Source: Bacillus sp. AFS029637 (lineage in GTDB: Bacteria > Bacillota > Bacilli > Bacillales > Bacillaceae_G). Taken from it: DNA of 64,000 bases. Positions 1 to 8,393 of this stretch are shown piece after piece (positions within the stretch are counted from its first letter, which is position 1; each line of letters opens with the position of its first letter). A model generated the notes under the pieces. That model had not been told where the DNA came from. It was given only the letters and a program-made list of their open reading frames with translations, and did no database searches. The stretch spans positions 21,290 to 85,289 of the forward strand of contig NZ_NUPZ01000054.1 in the NCBI RefSeq assembly GCF_002584985.1. Direction: 5' to 3'. The position numbers and the translations under genes were made by a program.

Positions 1-43
1 GCGCTTTTTCTATGTAAGAGCTACTAGAAGATATCCTTCTAGC

Positions 44-706
44 CTACTCCCATTTATAAGTCCAAAATTGTTCAAGTTGCAACCATTTTAATGTTGCTGC
101 ATCTTTATTTTTTATTTTTGCATGCGTTTCTTCAAGCATCGCTTCTGTTTGTGAACGGTGCGCACCTAGTGCAGCTAATTTATGCTCGAATACTTCACTA
201 ATATTATTTACAACATCCGGCTCACCTAGTACAGCTTCGCGATTTTTTGTAATCGCAACCGCATGAATAACTGGACGTTCTTCTTTTGACATACGTGATA
301 CGGCGCGAACTACAGCGCGGCCAAATGCATCATGATCCGGATGTACGCCGTGCTCTGGATAAAATGTAATAATTCGAGATGGATTTACTTCTTGAATGAT
401 CGCTTCAATTTTATCTGCAACGAAATCAACATCTTCAAATTCTAACGTTTTATCATGGAAACCAAGCATTCTTAAATCTTTGATTCCCATCGCTTCACAT
501 GCATCTTTTAATTCTTTTTCTCGGATATTTGGAATCGTTTCACGGTTAGCGAATACATTTTTCCCCATGTTACGTCCCATTTGCCCAAGAGTACCACATG
601 CATACGTTACAGGTACTCCTTGGTCTGTTAATAAGCGAATTGTTCCTCCCGCAGCAAATGCTTCATCATCTGGATGCGGAAATACAACAAGTACATGTCT
701 CTCCAT
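44..706 (-). CDS. bshB2: Bacillithiol biosynthesis deacetylase BshB2 (LmbE/PIG-L family)
   Basis: This 220-residue protein is a zinc-dependent N-deacetylase. In bacillithiol synthesis the family removes the acetyl group from GlcNAc-malate before cysteine is added; BshB2 is the second of two partly redundant enzymes in Bacillus. The N-terminal zinc motif HPDDE is visible at about residues 11-15, and a later HPDH at about 121-124 supplies the third ligand region. Length is usual for the family. The ATG follows a good AAGGAGGGAAA ribosome site. The stop of yojF lies 15 bases upstream on the same strand, so the two genes form an operon as in B. subtilis (yojF-yojG). Family assignment is firm; the exact substrate is inferred. 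Confidence 0.93.
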   Translation of the reverse strand: MERHVLVVFPHPDDEAFAAGGTIRLLTDQGVPVTYACGTLGQMGRNMGKNVFANRETIPNIREKELKDACEAMGIKDLRMLGFHDKTLEFEDVDFVADKIEAIIQEVNPSRIITFYPEHGVHPDHDAFGRAVVRAVSRMSKEERPVIHAVAITKNREAVLGEPDVVNNISEVFEHKLAALGAHRSQTEAMLEETHAKIKNKDAATLKWLQLEQFWTYKWE

Positions 707-721
707 AAGTTTCCCTCCTTC

Positions 722-1072
722 TTACTTAAATGGCGTTAAGCTTAACTCAAGCGCTACCGCTAAGCGACCTTGATTATCGTGCCCTGCTAGTAATAAACGC
801 TCTTGACCGTCTACTTCCCAGTGCGTAATACCTTCTGCATACACCCAACCATGATCCATCTTTAGACCAACTCGGTATGGGTTTGTTCCAGTAATCTTCC
901 CGCGTTCAAAGCGAATAATTGCATTTCGAATGAATGCTCCAACTGTCATCATCTTTTCATTAAAGTGTGACGCATACGCTCCGTTCGTCGTTTCTAAATG
1001 AATATATACATCTTTATTTACAAAACGTTCAATTTCATTTTGAATAAGAGAACTATCTTTTACTATTTCCAT
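722..1072 (-). CDS. yojF: YojF family protein (DUF1806)
   Basis: A 116-residue cytoplasmic protein of the DUF1806 family, first gene of a two-gene operon with the bacillithiol deacetylase. It has no signal peptide or membrane segment. The family is small, beta-rich and of unknown biochemical role. Constant linkage to bshB2 in Bacillus suggests a part in bacillithiol metabolism, but that is inference from position only. The ATG is preceded by an AAAGAGGTG-type ribosome site. The 240 bases upstream are AT-rich and hold the promoter region shared with the divergent transporter gene. Confidence 0.85.
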   Translation of the reverse strand: MEIVKDSSLIQNEIERFVNKDVYIHLETTNGAYASHFNEKMMTVGAFIRNAIIRFERGKITGTNPYRVGLKMDHGWVYAEGITHWEVDGQERLLLAGHDNQGRLAVALELSLTPFK

Positions 1073-1323
1073 CGGAATTCACCTCTTTAAACCATTTTAC
1101 GCAAAAATAATGTAAATTGCTATCTCTATATTAGAGGACAACGCTCACTTTTCCTAATAATTTGCACTGTGTTTTTTATATTTTTTATATCATATGTAAA
1201 AAATACATTTTTTCCTTCACTTTGTTAATTAGTTTTCTTTCTTTTTTGAATTTGCTACAATATAAATTATGCAGAGGGATGCATTTTTACAATTGAATAC
1301 ATACTTTAAAGAAGGTGACACGA

Positions 1324-2649
1324 TTGGAACAATCAGCACATGAAGTAGCAAATTGGCAATATTATTTTGCAATTGCCGTATTTTTAGTCACGTACGGATT
1401 TATTATTTCTGAGAAATTGAATCGTGCTGTAATCGCACTATTCGGTGCTGCTATTATGGTTATTTTTGGAGTTGTAGATTTACATACTGCTTTCACATCA
1501 CATATTCAATGGGAAACGATTACCCTTTTAATCGGGATGATGATTCTCGTACATATTACGAGTCAATCAGGCGTCTTTGAATTTGTAGCCATTAAAGCGG
1601 CAAAAGCAGCTGGTGGAAAACCGATTCGCATTTTATTATTACTCTCCCTATTAACTGCTGTCGGTTCTGCATTTTTGGACAACGTAACGACCGTCTTATT
1701 AATCGTACCTGTTACATTATCCATTACACGTATTTTAAAAGTTAATCCTGTTCCTTATTTGATTTCAGAAGTACTATTTTCAAATATAGGCGGAACAGCA
1801 ACATTAATCGGTGATCCACCTAACATTATGATTGGATCAGCAAATAAGCATTTAGATTTCAATGCCTTTTTACTTAACTTAGCTCCTATCGTAATTATTA
1901 TTTCTATCGTAACACTTGGCATTATTTACTTCATGTATCGTAACAAACTAAAAACAACGCCTGAGCAAATTAAATTGTTAATGGCATTAAATGAAAAAGA
2001 TTATATTAAAGATCGAAGTCTCCTTTTAAAATCGATTACGATTTTAGGACTAACTATTTTAGGCTTTGTACTTCATTCGATTATTCATGTAGATGCTGCG
2101 GTTATTGCGATGACAGGTGCTACACTTCTTATGTTAATCGGCGTGAAAGAACATGAGATAGAAGATATATTTGCTCACGTTGAATGGGTAACCATTTTCT
2201 TCTTCGCCGGACTATTCGTTCTCGTTGGCGGGTTAATTGACATCGGACTCATTTCTTCTCTTGCACAACAAGTACTTGACGTAACAAATGGCGACATCGG
2301 TTTCGCTGCGATACTTATCCTATGGGTATCCGGCATCGCATCTGCGACAATTGACAACATCCCATTTGTCGCGACAATGATCCCTCTTATTCAAGATTTA
2401 GCTACAGGACTCGGACTATCTGTCGATTCTCCGCAAATCGAAGTACTATGGTGGGCGTTATCACTTGGAGCTTGCTTAGGAGGAAACGGAACATTAATCG
2501 GAGCATCAGCAAACGTAGTCGTTGCTGGTATTGCGAAACGTGAAGGACATGCTTTCTCTTATATGGACTTCTTAAAAATTGGTTTACCATTAACAATCAT
2601 TGCATTATTATTATCACATGCTTATATATATTTACGTTACTTAATGTAG
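1324..2649 (+). CDS. ArsB/NhaD-type (SLC13-like) ion transporter
   Basis: An integral membrane transporter of about 441 residues with roughly 11-12 hydrophobic segments, of the ion-transporter superfamily that holds ArsB arsenite pumps and NhaD Na+/H+ antiporters. Hallmarks are the two inverted half-repeats: a loop ending LDNVTTVLL followed by GGTATLIGDPPN in the first half, and a second copy ATIDNIPFVATM followed by GGNGTLIGASAN. Substrate cannot be read from sequence: no arsenic regulator lies nearby, so a sodium/proton or dicarboxylate role is as likely as arsenite. I prefer the TTG at 1324 over the GTG at 1315, because AAGAAGGTGACACGA-TTG mirrors the ribosome site and spacing of the gene at 3957 (AGAAGGTGACACA-ATG). 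Confidence 0.85.
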   Translation: MEQSAHEVANWQYYFAIAVFLVTYGFIISEKLNRAVIALFGAAIMVIFGVVDLHTAFTSHIQWETITLLIGMMILVHITSQSGVFEFVAIKAAKAAGGKPIRILLLLSLLTAVGSAFLDNVTTVLLIVPVTLSITRILKVNPVPYLISEVLFSNIGGTATLIGDPPNIMIGSANKHLDFNAFLLNLAPIVIIISIVTLGIIYFMYRNKLKTTPEQIKLLMALNEKDYIKDRSLLLKSITILGLTILGFVLHSIIHVDAAVIAMTGATLLMLIGVKEHEIEDIFAHVEWVTIFFFAGLFVLVGGLIDIGLISSLAQQVLDVTNGDIGFAAILILWVSGIASATIDNIPFVATMIPLIQDLATGLGLSVDSPQIEVLWWALSLGACLGGNGTLIGASANVVVAGIAKREGHAFSYMDFLKIGLPLTIIALLLSHAYIYLRYLM

Positions 2650-2781
2650 AGGTTATGGTGTGTGAAATTATATCGACGATTTTTAAAATATATCGATCGT
2701 TCCTTCGAATATATCAACAATTTTCTAAATATACCGGCGATTCGACAGAGAATATCGACTTACCGACAAATAATGACACCG

Positions 2782-2817
2782 AAAAAGGTATGCAGCGCTA
2801 AACTGCATACCTTTTTT
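2782..2817. terminator. Bidirectional intrinsic terminator
   Basis: A 14-bp stem (AAAAAGGTATGCAG and its complement) with a short loop, flanked by A and T runs, sits between the convergent transporter gene and the 75-residue protein gene. Confidence 0.85.
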
Positions 2818-2819
2818 CA

Positions 2820-3047
2820 TCACCAAAATATCCCTATAATTGCTAAACCACCTAAAATCATACCACCAATTTGTCCGACGATTGTTGGAGATAATTGAAC
2901 ACCTTTTCTCACTTCAACAACCGGTCTTTCGTGCCTTAGTTGCTGTACTTCACTTTGAAGTTGGTGTACACTTCCATGCAATTCTTTAATTAGTTCTTTT
3001 AATTCAGCGACCTCTTCATTTACTGGTTTTGATTTTTCTAAGTTCAT
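2820..3047 (-). CDS. Small coiled-coil protein with C-terminal membrane anchor
   Basis: A 75-residue protein I do not recognise. Residues about 8-40 are rich in Glu, Leu and Gln in heptad-like order (NEEVAELKELIKELH), predicting a coiled coil. The last 20 residues (GGMILGGLAIIGIFW) form one hydrophobic tail segment, so it is probably a tail-anchored membrane protein. The ATG has a GGAG site 9-10 bases upstream. It stands alone, facing the transporter gene across a shared terminator. Layout resembles small holin-associated or membrane scaffold proteins, but no function can be assigned. Confidence 0.65.
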   Translation of the reverse strand: MNLEKSKPVNEEVAELKELIKELHGSVHQLQSEVQQLRHERPVVEVRKGVQLSPTIVGQIGGMILGGLAIIGIFW

Positions 3048-3146
3048 CTCACATAACTCCTTATAAATGCAATTAGTTCACTGTAAAAATTCGCCAATTA
3101 ATATTATATCTCCTGCATATTACATGTGTAATATTGAATGTACTTT

Positions 3147-3698
3147 CTAATCTTGCAGCATAATCCATTCATCCCGCAATATCCCCATAATGATACGATC
3201 AAAACACTTCCCATCTCTTTGCACTGCTTCCCTCATACACCCTTCCATCTGAAAGCCCATTTTTTTATACAATGCAATAGCTGCTTTATTATACGAAATG
3301 ACATCAAGACCAACGCGGTGTAAATTCATTTCATAGAAGGCATACTTTAAAATAAGTTGTATTGCTTCCTTCCCGTATCCTTTTCCTCTATCATTTACAT
3401 CTCCTATACCAATTGCTAACAAACCCGTTCTGTTATTCCACTCTACGCCATGGATTGCCACAAAACCAATTAAGCGATCATCTTGAACTGTCCTTAACAT
3501 GAAAGAAACACTATTTGATTTTCGCCCCTTTAATAGTCTGTCACTCGCTATTTCATGTAACGATTGCGGGAATGCCAAATCTGTATCTATATTTCTTAAA
3601 TATTCACTATCCTCTTGCCACGTAGCCATTACTTTCGCATCCGTTTCTCTCATAACTGATAATGTAATAGCTTTATTTTGAAAAAGATTCATTGTCAT
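3147..3698 (-). CDS. GNAT family N-acetyltransferase (RimJ/RimL type)
   Basis: A 183-residue acetyltransferase of the Acetyltransf_3 (RimL-like) group, which moves the acetyl group of acetyl-CoA to an amine, often a protein N-terminus or a small molecule. The acetyl-CoA loop is visible as GKGYGKEAIQLILKYA at about residues 107-122, followed by the typical NLHRVGLDVISYNKAAIALYKKMGF-type segment in which Asn and Tyr shape the active site. The ATG follows GGGGGAG with a 6-base gap. A possible 20-residue ORF lies just upstream on the same strand. Substrate unknown. Confidence 0.85.
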   Translation of the reverse strand: MTMNLFQNKAITLSVMRETDAKVMATWQEDSEYLRNIDTDLAFPQSLHEIASDRLLKGRKSNSVSFMLRTVQDDRLIGFVAIHGVEWNNRTGLLAIGIGDVNDRGKGYGKEAIQLILKYAFYEMNLHRVGLDVISYNKAAIALYKKMGFQMEGCMREAVQRDGKCFDRIIMGILRDEWIMLQD

Positions 3699-3742
3699 TT
3701 CAAACTCCCCCTTTATTAAATAACGGGGATAATTATTCTAGC

Positions 3743-3805
3743 CTATTTATCCCCTTGTTCCATAAACTGCTTTATAAACGGGATACTTACAATAAGCGCT
3801 GACAT
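3743..3805 (-). CDS. Possible 20-residue hydrophobic peptide upstream of the GNAT gene
   Basis: A short ORF (MSALIVSIPFIKQFMEQGDK) has a strong GAGGGAG ribosome site 8 bases before its ATG and stops 44 bases before the acetyltransferase start on the same strand. It is hydrophobic at the N-terminus and charged at the end. It might be a leader peptide for the downstream gene, a free micropeptide, or the tail of a deleted gene. There is no experimental or family support. Confidence 0.25.
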   Translation of the reverse strand: MSALIVSIPFIKQFMEQGDK

Positions 3806-3956
3806 TGGCACAACTCCCTCTCATTAAATTAACTTCATTTTACATTTTTATGCTTTTTCAAACAAACTAATTATAGTTCTCTATTATTTAGAACTATAGT
3901 ATACTTAATTATTCTTCAGATTATTCAATCAAAAAGAACTTACAGAAGGTGACACA

Positions 3957-4721
3957 ATGTTTTATGTAAAACAACTACTCTATTTTACTTACGAACAAGC
4001 ATTATCTTGCTTATTCCCAGTCGTTATTTTCTTGACACTAGCCCTTTCAAAAATCATTTCTATTCCAGGGTTATATCGCTATGATTTAATACTCATCGTA
4101 TGTCTTCTTATGCAGTGGATTATGTACAAGACTGGACTTGAGACGAAAGACGAATTAAAAGTAATTACTGTCTTTCACCTCATCGGGCTTTTTCTAGAAA
4201 TATATAAAGTTCATTTCGGTTCATGGAGTTATCCTGAAGAGGCGTATTCAAAAGTGTTCGGAGTTCCACTTTACAGCGGTTTTATGTATGCGAGTGTCGC
4301 AAGTTACATATGCCAAGCGTGGAGAAGATTGCATTTACAAATGTATCATTGGCCTAAAGCTATTTTTGCCATACCGTTAGGCGCTATGATTTACTTTAAT
4401 TTTTTTACACATCATTTTCTATATGACTTTCGATGGGTATTAACTTTACTATTATTCATTGTTTTCTTTCACACATTTGTGGAATTTTCATTACAAGGCG
4501 TTACATATAAAATGCCGCTCGTTCTCTCCTTTTTTCTTATTGGTTTCTTCATTTGGATTGCAGAGAACATCGCAACATTTTTCGGAGCATGGCAATATCC
4601 AAATCAACAGGAAGCATGGAACCTCGTTCATCTTAGTAAAATTAGCTCATAGTTTTTACTCGTTGTCATTAGTATTATGATTGTTACACAGTTAAAACAT
4701 TTGAAGGAGTCAAAAGGATAA
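3957..4721 (+). pseudogene. DUF817 (YoaT-like) integral membrane protein, interrupted by an in-frame TAG
   Basis: The reading frame encodes a multipass membrane protein of the DUF817 family (YoaT of B. subtilis, function unknown) with about eight hydrophobic segments. It stops at a TAG at 4650-4652 after 231 residues. The same frame continues past the TAG for 22 codons with a hydrophobic helix and a basic end (FLLVVISIMIVTQLKHLKES) to a TAA at 4719-4721. That tail completes the last membrane helix expected of the family. One base change (TGG to TAG) explains the stop. The start ATG has a good AGAAGGTGACAC site. The product may lack its last helix, or the gene may be dead; a DUF817 family call is likely but from memory of the family. 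Confidence 0.75.
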
Positions 4722-4773
4722 TGCTAATGATGTTAAAGCATTATCCTTAATTCATTTACTCTATTTGCTCAAT

Positions 4774-4810
4774 AAAAAAACGAAATCCATCTAGGATTTC
4801 GTTTTTTTTA
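4774..4810. terminator. Bidirectional terminator between DUF817 gene and DinB gene
   Basis: Stem ACGAAATCC / GGATTTCGT with flanking A and T runs, placed between convergent genes. Confidence 0.85.
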
Positions 4811-5266
4811 CTAAAGAGCCTTAATAATACGTTCCATCGCCTTCATTTGCCCAATATGATCCGCTTCATGATAAAGCATCATACCGTAAAGCTCCCCTAC
4901 TGTTTCCAATCCTAGGAATGGTTCTGGAAGTTTGTTTTCAAATGCTTCTGCTGGAATTTCGTTAATACGCTTTGCTTGTTCTTTTAATTGAGCCGTTAAC
5001 ACTTCTAATGATGGTCCTTCTTTTTCCCATTTAGATGGTCTTGATCCATATCCAAACATACCTGGATATTCAGTTGGTAATTGTTTAAATTCTCTTCCAA
5101 ACATAAAAGTTTCTGCTGCCGTTAACACATGACCAATATGCCAGCGAATTGTATTGTTAAAGCCATCCGGCTGCGTATCCACAGTTTTATCATCTAACGT
5201 TTCCATAAATTTCAGTAATGCCCCGCGCGTTAATTCAAATTGTTTTAAACCAACTGTTCTATTCAT
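4811..5266 (-). CDS. DinB family protein (putative metal-dependent thiol transferase fold)
   Basis: A 151-residue four-helix-bundle protein of the DinB/YfiT superfamily. The family binds a divalent metal with three histidines: here RWHIGHVL at about residues 42-49 and YHEADHIGQM near residue 135 supply them. Known family members include bacillithiol or mycothiol S-transferases and DNA-damage-induced proteins. Linkage in this window to bshB2, 4 kb away, is too loose to prove a bacillithiol role. The ATG has a GGGG site nine bases upstream. The gene is transcribed divergently from a second DinB-fold gene. Confidence 0.85.
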   Translation of the reverse strand: MNRTVGLKQFELTRGALLKFMETLDDKTVDTQPDGFNNTIRWHIGHVLTAAETFMFGREFKQLPTEYPGMFGYGSRPSKWEKEGPSLEVLTAQLKEQAKRINEIPAEAFENKLPEPFLGLETVGELYGMMLYHEADHIGQMKAMERIIKAL

Positions 5267-5469
5267 TTTATCGTTCCCCTTTTTATGTACAATTTATTAT
5301 GAACTAATAATGTTCCACTTATTATAACCTCACCTTGTTTAATCTATCAGAAACAATTAAGAAATACACCTAATATGCTTAGTAAAAATAATTAAAAGGT
5401 TCATCCCTCGTAAATATAGAATTACTTACTACACTGATATTTCAGCAAACAAAAGAGGAGTGTAATCGC

Positions 5470-5958
5470 ATGTTACATGTTTTAAAACAACAATATAACC
5501 TTATTCGTTCTACAAGAGAAACCCTATTTACGTTTTTGGAAGAAATCCCACTAGAAAAATTACATAACACAATTCCGAATTTCGGAAGCGGTAGCATTAT
5601 AAAAACTCATATTCATGTAGCCGATTGCTATCGATACTGGCTCGGATCATTCGCATTCAAACAAAAACGAGCAGATTTTTCATTTGCTAGTGATTATGAA
5701 ATTGAGCATGCAGATGTCGAAAAGGTTCGTGCTAGGTTTAAGTTAGTAGATGAGGTTGCACTACGTTTTTTAGATGAATACAATGACCGGTGGCTCGAAA
5801 ATATAGCAAATGAAGTGAAATGGCAAAAAGAACCTTGGGGCACAACTCCACTATGGCTTTTAACTCATACGGAGACACATGAGTTTCATCATAAAGGGCA
5901 AATTGTATCTATGGCTCGTCACCTTGGATATACTCCTCCTGACACAGATCTTATTTAA
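5470..5958 (+). CDS. DinB family protein
   Basis: A 162-residue DinB-superfamily protein, divergent from the other one at 4811-5266 but not a close copy. Metal-ligand histidines are seen in KTHIHVADCY at about residues 45-54 and THEFHHKGQI near residue 140. It is probably cytoplasmic and metal-binding; the substrate is unknown. The ATG follows AGAGGAGTG. A strong hairpin at 6004-6038 ends it. Two unrelated DinB-fold genes back to back suggests shared promoter control from the 203-base gap, which is an inference. Confidence 0.83.
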   Translation: MLHVLKQQYNLIRSTRETLFTFLEEIPLEKLHNTIPNFGSGSIIKTHIHVADCYRYWLGSFAFKQKRADFSFASDYEIEHADVEKVRARFKLVDEVALRFLDEYNDRWLENIANEVKWQKEPWGTTPLWLLTHTETHEFHHKGQIVSMARHLGYTPPDTDLI

Positions 5959-6003
5959 TTCTATAGTCACAGATTATCGAAAAGATTAAAATAAATATAG
6001 GTT

Positions 6004-6038
6004 GAGCATGTTTTGAAAACCAATCAAAACATGCTCTT
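6004..6038. terminator. Bidirectional terminator
   Basis: A perfect 13-bp inverted repeat (GAGCATGTTTTGA) between convergent genes. Confidence 0.75.
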
Positions 6039-6071
6039 GAAATATGCCATCTAAAAACTTTTATAATATCA

Positions 6072-6548
6072 TCAATACCAAATAGTCTCAGCATAATTAT
6101 ATGCATCACTATTCGGAATGGCATGTTTCCCTTGCGCTTGCGCCTTTCTTGGATCTAAATCATATACCATTGGCGTATAGCATGATGTTTGCCCTTTATT
6201 TACAACACCATTTCCTCCAGCACTTCCGCAAGTATATGCCTTTCCATCTGTTTTTCTAACGATTCTTGCATCAGCTTCGTTATTATAAACTGCTGGGCGG
6301 GTTACAGTAACTTTTGCCCATGCTGTCTTACACGTCGTGCTAAATTTTAATTCCACATAAGAATTTGAATCAATCCATTTCTTTTCTTTCGTTACTGCTG
6401 ATTGATCACAACTATTGTAATACGGACTTTTCCCATCATACGAATGGTCTTCCGCATACGCTTTATCTCTATTAGTTGTGCTAAACATACTAGTTACAAC
6501 GAGTAAAGATAGCAATAAACATGCACTTGCCTTTTTTACAAGTTTCAT
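6072..6548 (-). CDS. Secreted DUF2690 family protein (second of tandem pair)
   Basis: A 158-residue exported protein. An N-terminal signal peptide (KK, then LLLSLLVVTSMF, probable cleavage near AYA-ED at residue 32) is clear. The mature part starts with YDGKSPYYNSCDQSA, typical of DUF2690, and has four cysteines (NSCDQ, TTCKTAWAK, YTCGS, TSCYTP) able to form two disulfides. The family is common in Gram-positive soil bacteria and has no known activity. It is 17 bases downstream of a paralog on the same strand, giving a two-gene operon that arose by duplication. Confidence 0.78.
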   Translation of the reverse strand: MKLVKKASACLLLSLLVVTSMFSTTNRDKAYAEDHSYDGKSPYYNSCDQSAVTKEKKWIDSNSYVELKFSTTCKTAWAKVTVTRPAVYNNEADARIVRKTDGKAYTCGSAGGNGVVNKGQTSCYTPMVYDLDPRKAQAQGKHAIPNSDAYNYAETIWY

Positions 6549-6565
6549 ATCATTTCACTCCTTTA

Positions 6566-7078
6566 TTAATAACGTGCTGTTTTCCCGTAACCGTTATTAA
6601 ACGTAACCGCTTCAGCATCTGCTGTGTATCCGAAATCTGCAGTTAAATCAAATACCATTCCTGTATACGTGCTCGTTTGACCTGTTTTTATTGTGCCGTT
6701 CCCCTGATTAGAAGTAACTGATTTTTGGAATACACCATTTTTGTATTTATTCACAACAGCGTACGCATACACCCCTCCCGAAACAGCTGGTGCTGGTTGA
6801 TCTAACACAAACTTAGCCCATGCAGCATGACATTTATTGCTGTAACGTAAATACACTGTCCCTACTTTTTTACTACCTTCGTAAACTGCTGTAGACTTCG
6901 CATTAAAACCATCTGCATCACACGTTGTACTTCCCCCGTATACTTTCGTTGTTGCTGGATTTTTCCCGTCATAATAACTACTTAAATCAGTAGCTGCAAA
7001 TGTACTTCCTTGAAAACTAAATAATACTCCTACACTCCCTACACTTAACACACACACTTTCATTAGCTTTTTTAACAT
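6566..7078 (-). CDS. Secreted DUF2690 family protein (first of tandem pair)
   Basis: A 170-residue exported paralog of the next gene. It has a signal peptide (LKKLMKVCVLSVGSVGVLF, probable cleavage after TFA-A) and the same mature pattern: YDGKNPATTKVYGGSTTCDADG, NKCHAAWAKFVL, and a TSTYTGMVFDL block. It keeps only the first cysteine pair, the second pair (YTCGS, TSCY) being replaced here by Asn/Gly and Tyr. I take the ATG at 7078, preceded by GGGAGGAG. Function unknown; two secreted copies with different disulfide numbers suggest divergence after duplication. Confidence 0.78.
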   Translation of the reverse strand: MLKKLMKVCVLSVGSVGVLFSFQGSTFAATDLSSYYDGKNPATTKVYGGSTTCDADGFNAKSTAVYEGSKKVGTVYLRYSNKCHAAWAKFVLDQPAPAVSGGVYAYAVVNKYKNGVFQKSVTSNQGNGTIKTGQTSTYTGMVFDLTADFGYTADAEAVTFNNGYGKTARY

Positions 7079-7291
7079 TCTCAATCTCCTCCCTCAAAAT
7101 AAGTACGTATAATAAAGACAAGTTATCCCCTATGTAAGCCCTCCTTTCATGCTTCCTAGAGGCATCTTACAGAAACAAATAAACGTTGTAAATTCCCTTA
7201 TGATTATTGGAATATACGAAGAAATTTACTTATCCGTCTAAGAAAAAAAGTTGAGAAATACACATTTTATAGCATTCTTTATTTAAAACAT

Positions 7292-7332
7292 AAAAGAACC
7301 GATACTTGTTTCATTCAAGCATCGGTTCTTTA
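7292..7332. terminator. Hairpin between the DUF2690 pair and the LysR gene
   Basis: Inverted repeat AAAGAACCGAT with an extended inner stem and T run. Both adjacent genes are on the minus strand, so it is best placed to end the LysR transcript. Confidence 0.75.
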
Positions 7333-7379
7333 TACAAAATTGCCATTTTTTCTTTTATATAAAATAAATATTTCTCCAC

Positions 7380-8273
7380 TTAATCCGTTGTAAAAAACTC
7401 CCTTGTTACATCAATAAATTGTTGCAACGGCGTTGTCATCCATTTATCTTTATGCCAAGCAATTTGTGTGAAAATTGGATTGATAGTATTTTCTAGATGT
7501 AACTCTTTTATCGTTCCCTCTCGTATATCTTTTTCTACTACTATTGCGGGCAAAACTGCTATACCTAAATCCGCAATGACACATTGTTTAATTGCCTCGA
7601 CACTAACAAACTCAATCTTATTTGCTGGATACACATCTTCTGTACGAAATAACTCTTCAAATAAAGTCCGATATGAGCACCCTAGTTCTGTTAACAAAAG
7701 TGTTTCCTTCTCTAAATCTTTTATAGAAACGGAAGTTTGCTCGAGTAAATGATGCCCTGGGGCAGCTACTACTTTTAATTCTTCTTTCATAAGCGGCTCC
7801 ACATGTAAAACATCTTCCGTTTTACATTCATCCAAAATAAATGCAAGATCTACTTTGCCCTCCATCAATTGTTCCTTCGCATCTTTATTGGACTGCGCTG
7901 GTTTAAATATAAGTTTTATCTGGGGAAACTGTGCCTTAAACCTCTTTAATATAGAAGGAAGCCTATATGTACACTGACTTTCTTGCGCACCAATTATTAA
8001 CGTACCTGCTATTTCTTCATCATCTTTCACAGCCATTTTTGCTTCATTACTAAGTGCAATCATCTTATCGGCATATAGTTGAAACTTCCTTCCTGCTTCA
8101 GTTAAGAAAAGTCGTTTTCCTAATCTCTCAAATAACGGCGTACCGAGCTCAGCTTCTAACGTTTTAATTTGCGCCGTTACGCTCGATTGAGCAAAATTTA
8201 ATTTCTTCGCAGTTTGTGTAAAATTTAAAGTATCTGCAGCTACTTTAAATGTAATTAACTGTTTTATCTCCAT
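7380..8273 (-). CDS. LysR family transcriptional regulator
   Basis: A 297-residue LysR regulator. Residues 1-60 form the winged helix-turn-helix (FTQTAKKLNFAQSSVTAQIKTLE), and about 90-290 form the periplasmic-binding-like effector domain. It is divergent from the quinone oxidoreductase gene at 8394, with about 120 bases between starts, the classical arrangement in which the regulator controls its neighbour and itself. A T-N11-A-like half-site palindrome is likely in that gap but I cannot fix it. The ATG lies after an AGGGGATAGC site. Confidence 0.88.
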   Translation of the reverse strand: MEIKQLITFKVAADTLNFTQTAKKLNFAQSSVTAQIKTLEAELGTPLFERLGKRLFLTEAGRKFQLYADKMIALSNEAKMAVKDDEEIAGTLIIGAQESQCTYRLPSILKRFKAQFPQIKLIFKPAQSNKDAKEQLMEGKVDLAFILDECKTEDVLHVEPLMKEELKVVAAPGHHLLEQTSVSIKDLEKETLLLTELGCSYRTLFEELFRTEDVYPANKIEFVSVEAIKQCVIADLGIAVLPAIVVEKDIREGTIKELHLENTINPIFTQIAWHKDKWMTTPLQQFIDVTREFFTTD

Positions 8274-8393
8274 TTGCTATCCCCTCTAATCGATATTTCC
8301 GATTGATTCCATCGAAATAATCCTCTTTTTCTATTGATATTAGTATTGTATGATAAAGAACATCTACAAACAATATTAATGGAGGTATTCCAT

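Noticed and set aside
1..43. Feature at the left edge
   Set aside because: Only a weak CTAGAAG/CTTCTAG palindrome, probably the end of the bshB2 transcript; no gene is supported.
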